Source: Lachnospiraceae bacterium (GTDB taxonomy: Bacteria; Bacillota; Clostridia; Lachnospirales; Lachnospiraceae). From it: DNA of 64,000 nt. The translations under genes and the position numbers were made by a program. Below are positions 60,597 through 64,000 of this stretch, piece by piece. Each line of letters starts with the position of its first letter. Within the stretch, counting starts at the first letter, position 1. The DNA lies in the NCBI GenBank assembly GCA_024696945.1, contig JAILGF010000185.1, positions 28,982-92,981 of the forward strand, written 5' to 3'. The notes under the pieces are model-generated. The model was not told the DNA's origin. It did no database searches and saw only the letters and a list, made by a program, of their open reading frames with translations.

Positions 60597-62288
60597 ATGA
60601 GAAATACTAAGAAAACCGCTGCAAAAGTATTTACCTTCCTGCTTTGCCTTACACTTCTTGCAGGATGTACCGATTCAAACGGGAATTCCTCACAGAACGG
60701 AAACGGCAATGACACGCAGGTGACGGCTACGGCAGATCCCGGAAACAGCAATACAGATAATGATAAAAACAATAACAATACAAATACGGATCCGACGGGT
60801 ACCGTGGAGGTAAGCACCACACCCGATAACGGAAACGGTGATAACAATACCGATAATCAGACCGGCAATAATTCCGAAAATTCCGAATTCAGCGTACCTG
60901 CATCGGCTACGTTCAAAACAGTAAGCATCGAATACAAGAACAAGGACCTTGCAACATCCTACGTTCCCGGCGATTGTACCTCCATCGTTTTCTCTGAGGA
61001 TGACGTAAAGGTAGTCGGAAAAGAAACGGAAATCAGCTACGCAAACGGAAGAAAGACAGTTACCATCGTAAAGAAGGGCGATTATCTTATTTCCGGTTCA
61101 TGCTCGAACGGTCAGATCATTGTTGAGGCAGAAAACGAAAAGGACGTAAGGCTCATCCTTAACGGTGTAAACCTTACCTGTACGGATTCTGCTCCCATTT
61201 ACGAGAAGCAGTGCGACAAGATGGTCATTACCCTTGCCGATGGCAGCGAAAACTTCCTGTCCGATACTTCGGAGTACGTATATGACAACGTAGAAAAGAA
61301 GCATCCCGATGCCGTTATTTTCGCTAAAGACGACCTTGTTATCAACGGAAACGGAAGCTTGACAGTTAATTCCACATATTCAGAGGGCATCCACAGTACC
61401 GATTCCGTAAAGCTCATCTCCGGCAATATCACAGTAAAATCGGCTGATAACGGTGTTAGAGGTAAGGAAGGCGTTATAATTAAGGAAGCAAACCTTGACA
61501 TCACTTCAAAGGGCGACGGTATCAAGACCACGTATTCCGATAACACAAGCCTTGGCTACATTATCATCGAAGGTGGAAAAATCAAGGTATATAGTGCTAA
61601 AGACGGTATCCAGGCAACTGGCCATATCCAGATAACCGGCGGAAACATCGATATCACTACCGACAATGGTGTTGCACATGCAGACTCCGACGAGGAGAGC
61701 AAGAGTGCAAAGGGCATTAAGTCAGATAACAATATCTATATCAAGGGAGCAGGCCTTAAGATCGAGTCCGTTGAAGATGGCATAAAGGCAGGCGGAAACA
61801 TAATATTTGACGGCGACAGCGTTTCAATCAGCACGATTGACGATGCAGTTAAAGCTGACGGCGACATTGTTGTAAACAGTGGCAATGTATCTGTTGGGAA
61901 TGCTAAGAAGGGACTGAAGGGCAAGAGTGTGACCGTCAACGGAGGAAGTGTTGCACTGATCACGGAGAGCGACGGAATCAAGGCTTCAAACAGCAAGGAT
62001 GACGATGCCGATTCAAAGGTAATCTTCGGAGAGGACGATCCCTTCGCAGTATCTGAAGACGTCTATGTTGCCGTTACGGGCGGAGACTTAAGCATTGCAA
62101 CGGACGGTGACTTCATCGATTCAAACGGAAATCTCTACATTACAGGCGGCAGTATTGTTCTTAACGGAACTAAGGCTGCGGAAGACGGAGGCGTATCCTA
62201 TAAGGGTGTCGCTCATATATCCGGCGGAAACATTGAAGCAAACGGTGTTGGAGATATAAAAGATAAAATTCTTAATAAAACTGAGTAA
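60597..62288 (+). CDS. Cthe_2159-like beta-helix carbohydrate-binding lipoprotein
   Basis: A 563-residue lipoprotein: signal peptide with lipobox LLAGC (Cys about 22), an Asn/Asp/Thr linker to about 100, then a right-handed parallel beta-helix of repeated turns: LILNGVNLTCTDSAPIY, LVINGNGSLTVNSTYSEGIHSTD, GNITVKSADNGVRGKEGVII, DITSKGDGIKT, GGKIKVYSAKDGIQATG, ISTIDDAVKADGDIVVN. The pattern matches the carbohydrate-binding domain family of Cthe_2159, a calcium-dependent acidic-polysaccharide binder. It closes the VTC-DUF4956 cluster. AGGAG precedes the ATG. Confidence 0.85.
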   Translation: MRNTKKTAAKVFTFLLCLTLLAGCTDSNGNSSQNGNGNDTQVTATADPGNSNTDNDKNNNNTNTDPTGTVEVSTTPDNGNGDNNTDNQTGNNSENSEFSVPASATFKTVSIEYKNKDLATSYVPGDCTSIVFSEDDVKVVGKETEISYANGRKTVTIVKKGDYLISGSCSNGQIIVEAENEKDVRLILNGVNLTCTDSAPIYEKQCDKMVITLADGSENFLSDTSEYVYDNVEKKHPDAVIFAKDDLVINGNGSLTVNSTYSEGIHSTDSVKLISGNITVKSADNGVRGKEGVIIKEANLDITSKGDGIKTTYSDNTSLGYIIIEGGKIKVYSAKDGIQATGHIQITGGNIDITTDNGVAHADSDEESKSAKGIKSDNNIYIKGAGLKIESVEDGIKAGGNIIFDGDSVSISTIDDAVKADGDIVVNSGNVSVGNAKKGLKGKSVTVNGGSVALITESDGIKASNSKDDDADSKVIFGEDDPFAVSEDVYVAVTGGDLSIATDGDFIDSNGNLYITGGSIVLNGTKAAEDGGVSYKGVAHISGGNIEANGVGDIKDKILNKTE

Positions 62289-62323
62289 TAGATTGTTATA
62301 ATTAGTGCTATGCAATATATATT

Positions 62324-62350
62324 TGTCATTCTGAGCGTAGCGAAGAATCT
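62324..62350 (+). repeat. Half copy of the TGTCATTCTGAG repeat
   Basis: TGTCATTCTGAGCGTAGCGAAGAATCT-type core matching one arm of the palindrome at 60501-60569. Confidence 0.75.
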
Positions 62351-62355
62351 ATAAT

Positions 62356-62393
62356 AAAAAGGAGCGAGGTCATTGGACATTTGCTCCTTTTTT
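62356..62393 (+). terminator. Terminator after the beta-helix gene
   Basis: AAAAAGGAGC / GCTCCTTTTT stem around a 17-base loop with a T6 run. Confidence 0.85.
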
Positions 62394-62410
62394 AGTTTAC
62401 TCGCCAATAG

Positions 62411-62520
62411 CGTAATCTAATGGGTGTAAGTCCCGAGCATGCATAGGTAATGAGGAAGCGTATAGATGAACGGCACGGGTGCCCATTTCGAGATGAAATC
62501 TGAAGGAAGCCGTAAGCCTT
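62411..62520 (+). mobile_element. Probable group II intron domain I fragment
   Basis: GGGTGTAAGTCCC (62422-62434), GAGGAAGCG, then CACGGGTGCCCATTTCGAGATG and AATCTGAAGGAAGCCG follow the order seen in the 5' part of bacterial group II introns. No reverse transcriptase frame or domain V hairpin follows in the next 1.4 kb, so this would be a truncated remnant. Identification is from memory of the motif order only. Confidence 0.45.
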
Positions 62521-62656
62521 ATGTTATAAGATAATTAGCTAATGCGTATTATGTCAAAAATTGTTTATTATAATGACATTTGAACCATTCTGAAGATAGA
62601 TATAGTGTGACACTTAACCATATAGTTTGAATCGGAGGGGAAAACGCCGGTTGTCC

Positions 62657-62685
62657 TTGACTAACTCGGGGGGGGGTGATATAAT
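62657..62685 (+). promoter_or_regulatory. Sigma-A promoter with G9 tract in the spacer
   Basis: TTGACT (62657-62662), exactly 17-bp spacer that contains nine consecutive G (62668-62676), TATAAT (62680-62685). It lies 57 bases before the start of an exported repeat protein. Gain or loss of one G would change the spacer length. Confidence 0.8.
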
Positions 62686-62742
62686 GACCATAAATATAAT
62701 GGTTTTTTATATTTTAGTCTTTTTACGAAGGAGGGTTTATAG

Positions 62743-64000
62743 GTGAAGAAGGTGACATTGAAAAGAATGTTTGATACATTCGCATTTTCATTGGTTGCTA
62801 CACTCATGGCAACTATAGCATTTGTATGCTTATCCGGAAGCAATATAGCTTATGCAGCTAATCCGGGTGATGTTGTTATTGATCAAGATACTATTCTTAG
62901 CAGTGACTTGAGTGTAAGCGGAGATCTGTATGTTGACAGTGTAACGTTTAACTGCAACAGACATACTGTAACGGTTGGGGGAAATGTATACCTTTACGGA
63001 GATAACGGAAAGATCAGCTGTATAGGCGGAGAGTTGATTGTTGGAAAGAACCTTTATGTCCGTGCCGGAACAGTGTATCTCAATGGCGGTGAGCTTAGAG
63101 TAAATGGTGATGCAATATTTGCATGGATAGATGAGGATGAGCATTATCAGGAAGTAAAAGCTGTTTTAAAGATGGATAATGAAGATGATGTGTTTACTAT
63201 AGGTGGCAATCTTGTAACATATTTATATGGAAGTTCTTATAAAGGAAAGCAGTGTGGAATGCTCTGTAACGCCGGATGTATTAAATTAGCCAAAAATTGG
63301 GAAAATTATGGAGCATGTGGCAATACTGAGGATTTGGAAGTTGTTTTAACAGGTGGTGGTGCTCAGAAACTGTTGGACAATAATTTTAGCTGGATTATTA
63401 TCCCGAATTTGACGGTGAATAACAGTACTGATCGAAGTATCACTATTTCCGGTTATATTGATATAGGCACGTTAAACAGTTCGGTATCTATTATAGCCAA
63501 GGCTAAATCTAAAAAATCTCCCTGCCTGTATATTGAGAAGACTAAAGGGAGTTTGGATATCGATGGAGATATTGAACTGCATATAGGAAAAGCAGGAGGA
63601 AATATTAGTGTAAACGGTAACCTGCTTGGTTGGGGTATAAGGCTTTCAGGGAAGAAGCTTGAAGTAAAGGGCGATTACCAAAATGGTTCGAATAAGTATG
63701 ACGATGGTCTGCACAGTGAACTATATCTTGACGGTGGAACGATGATAGTAGATGGCAATGCCATCTTTGCAAGCATAGATGCTGATGAGCATTATCAGGC
63801 AATAGATGGAATCCTGAAGATGGATAATGAGTCGGATGCCCTCAGCATAGGCGGTGACCTGATAACATGTTTTTCAGAATATTATTATTCGCATACAAAG
63901 TACAATATGTACTGTTCAGCCGGTAAGATCAAACTCGCCGGTAACTGGATAGATTACAATAGATGTGAAAATAACTCTGGTACATTCGAACTTGAACTGA
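62743..64000 (+). CDS. Exported beta-repeat surface protein (3' end outside window)
   Basis: At least 419 codons, still open at the window end. GTG start at 62743 with GGAGGG eight bases upstream. A signal peptide (about 1-43; FSLVATLMATIAFVCLSG, cleavage near AYAAN) is followed by beta-solenoid-like repeats: LSVSGDLYVDS, TVGGNVYLYGDNGKI, LIVGKNLYVRAGTVYLNG, a module ELRVNGDAIFAWIDEDEHYQ with LKMDNEDDVFTIGGNLV, and later its copy TMIVDGNAIFASIDADEHYQ with LKMDNESDALSIGGDLI about 220 residues on. So at least two long repeats. The pattern resembles repeat regions of large clostridial surface and RHS/WapA-type proteins; the C-terminal domain, which would decide the function, is not visible. Its promoter carries a G9 tract. 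Confidence 0.7.
   Translation, partial: MKKVTLKRMFDTFAFSLVATLMATIAFVCLSGSNIAYAANPGDVVIDQDTILSSDLSVSGDLYVDSVTFNCNRHTVTVGGNVYLYGDNGKISCIGGELIVGKNLYVRAGTVYLNGGELRVNGDAIFAWIDEDEHYQEVKAVLKMDNEDDVFTIGGNLVTYLYGSSYKGKQCGMLCNAGCIKLAKNWENYGACGNTEDLEVVLTGGGAQKLLDNNFSWIIIPNLTVNNSTDRSITISGYIDIGTLNSSVSIIAKAKSKKSPCLYIEKTKGSLDIDGDIELHIGKAGGNISVNGNLLGWGIRLSGKKLEVKGDYQNGSNKYDDGLHSELYLDGGTMIVDGNAIFASIDADEHYQAIDGILKMDNESDALSIGGDLITCFSEYYYSHTKYNMYCSAGKIKLAGNWIDYNRCENNSGTFELEL

Overview
The window looks like a chromosomal segment of an anaerobic, plant-fibre-degrading Firmicute, most likely a Lachnospiraceae member near Butyrivibrio. This is inferred from gene content and style: a Veg homologue with a strong sigma-A promoter, McsA/McsB/ClpC, a split cobalamin-dependent MetH, two GH43 glycosidases, a type I dockerin, Big_2, DUF6273 and FecR exported proteins, Thr-Pro-rich linkers, and a VTC/DUF4956/beta-helix cluster. 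No 16S, tRNA or other strict taxonomic marker is present. Most genes have clear GGAGG-type ribosome binding sites; several start with GTG or TTG. I found no complete insertion sequence, CRISPR array or prophage.

Layout. 1-2.8 kb (minus): tadA (cut by the window edge), a GNAT acetyltransferase, a radical-SAM NrdG-type activase, veg and an unknown soluble protein. 3-3.9 kb (plus): a Big_2 exported protein. 4-13 kb (minus): a compact signalling run in transcription order: rRNA-type methyltransferase, membrane-anchored trigger-factor-like PPIase, DUF1292, CHASE2-adenylate cyclase, TIM-barrel isomerase, GAF-HD-GYP phosphodiesterase, FecR protein with a long Thr-Pro stalk. 13.1-15.3 kb (minus): a two-component system. 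15.6-23.5 kb (plus): Big_2 protein, PHP phosphoesterase, metallo-beta-lactamase lipoprotein, MATE pump, miaA, rapZ, a small lipoprotein gene bracketed by a long inverted repeat, and an AEC transporter. 23.6-31.9 kb (plus): two GH43 enzymes, rhomboid protease, trmB, a duplicated-domain lipoprotein, aroE, a nucleotidyltransferase and galE.

32-37.5 kb (plus) is an accessory stretch: O-antigen-ligase-like membrane protein, two exported DUF6273 proteins (one with an Asp microsatellite, one with a C-terminal dockerin) and a gene remnant. 37.6-42.2 kb (minus) is the methionine/one-carbon unit: metF, a palindromic structured element, a stand-alone MetH reactivation-domain protein, and a MetH lacking that domain. 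42.3-47.9 kb (plus): VanZ-like protein, small membrane protein, an 1175-residue SH3b/glucosaminidase wall hydrolase and a membrane-anchored cohesin-like protein. 47.9-54.2 kb (plus): mcsA, a McsB homologue lacking most catalytic residues, clpC, hairpin repeats, a small conserved protein and radA. 54.2-58.9 kb (plus): PQQ-type beta-propeller, an apparently circularly permuted solute-binding protein with a permease but no ATPase, deoC and cdd. 59-64 kb (plus): VTC polymerase domain, DUF4956 membrane protein, Cthe_2159-like beta-helix lipoprotein, a probable group II intron fragment, and an exported repeat protein cut by the window end.

Most worth a second look: the probably inactive McsB that keeps its phosphoarginine-pocket motif beside a ClpC that keeps its phosphoarginine-binding glutamates; a G9 tract inside the 17-bp spacer of the promoter of the last surface gene (candidate phase variation by slippage); the promoter-proximal inverted repeat around a lipoprotein gene (candidate invertible segment or long mRNA stem); the FecR/HD-GYP/CHASE2-cyclase operon; the permuted binding protein; the VTC-DUF4956-beta-helix module; and the roughly 235-bp palindromic element between metF and the MetH reactivation gene.
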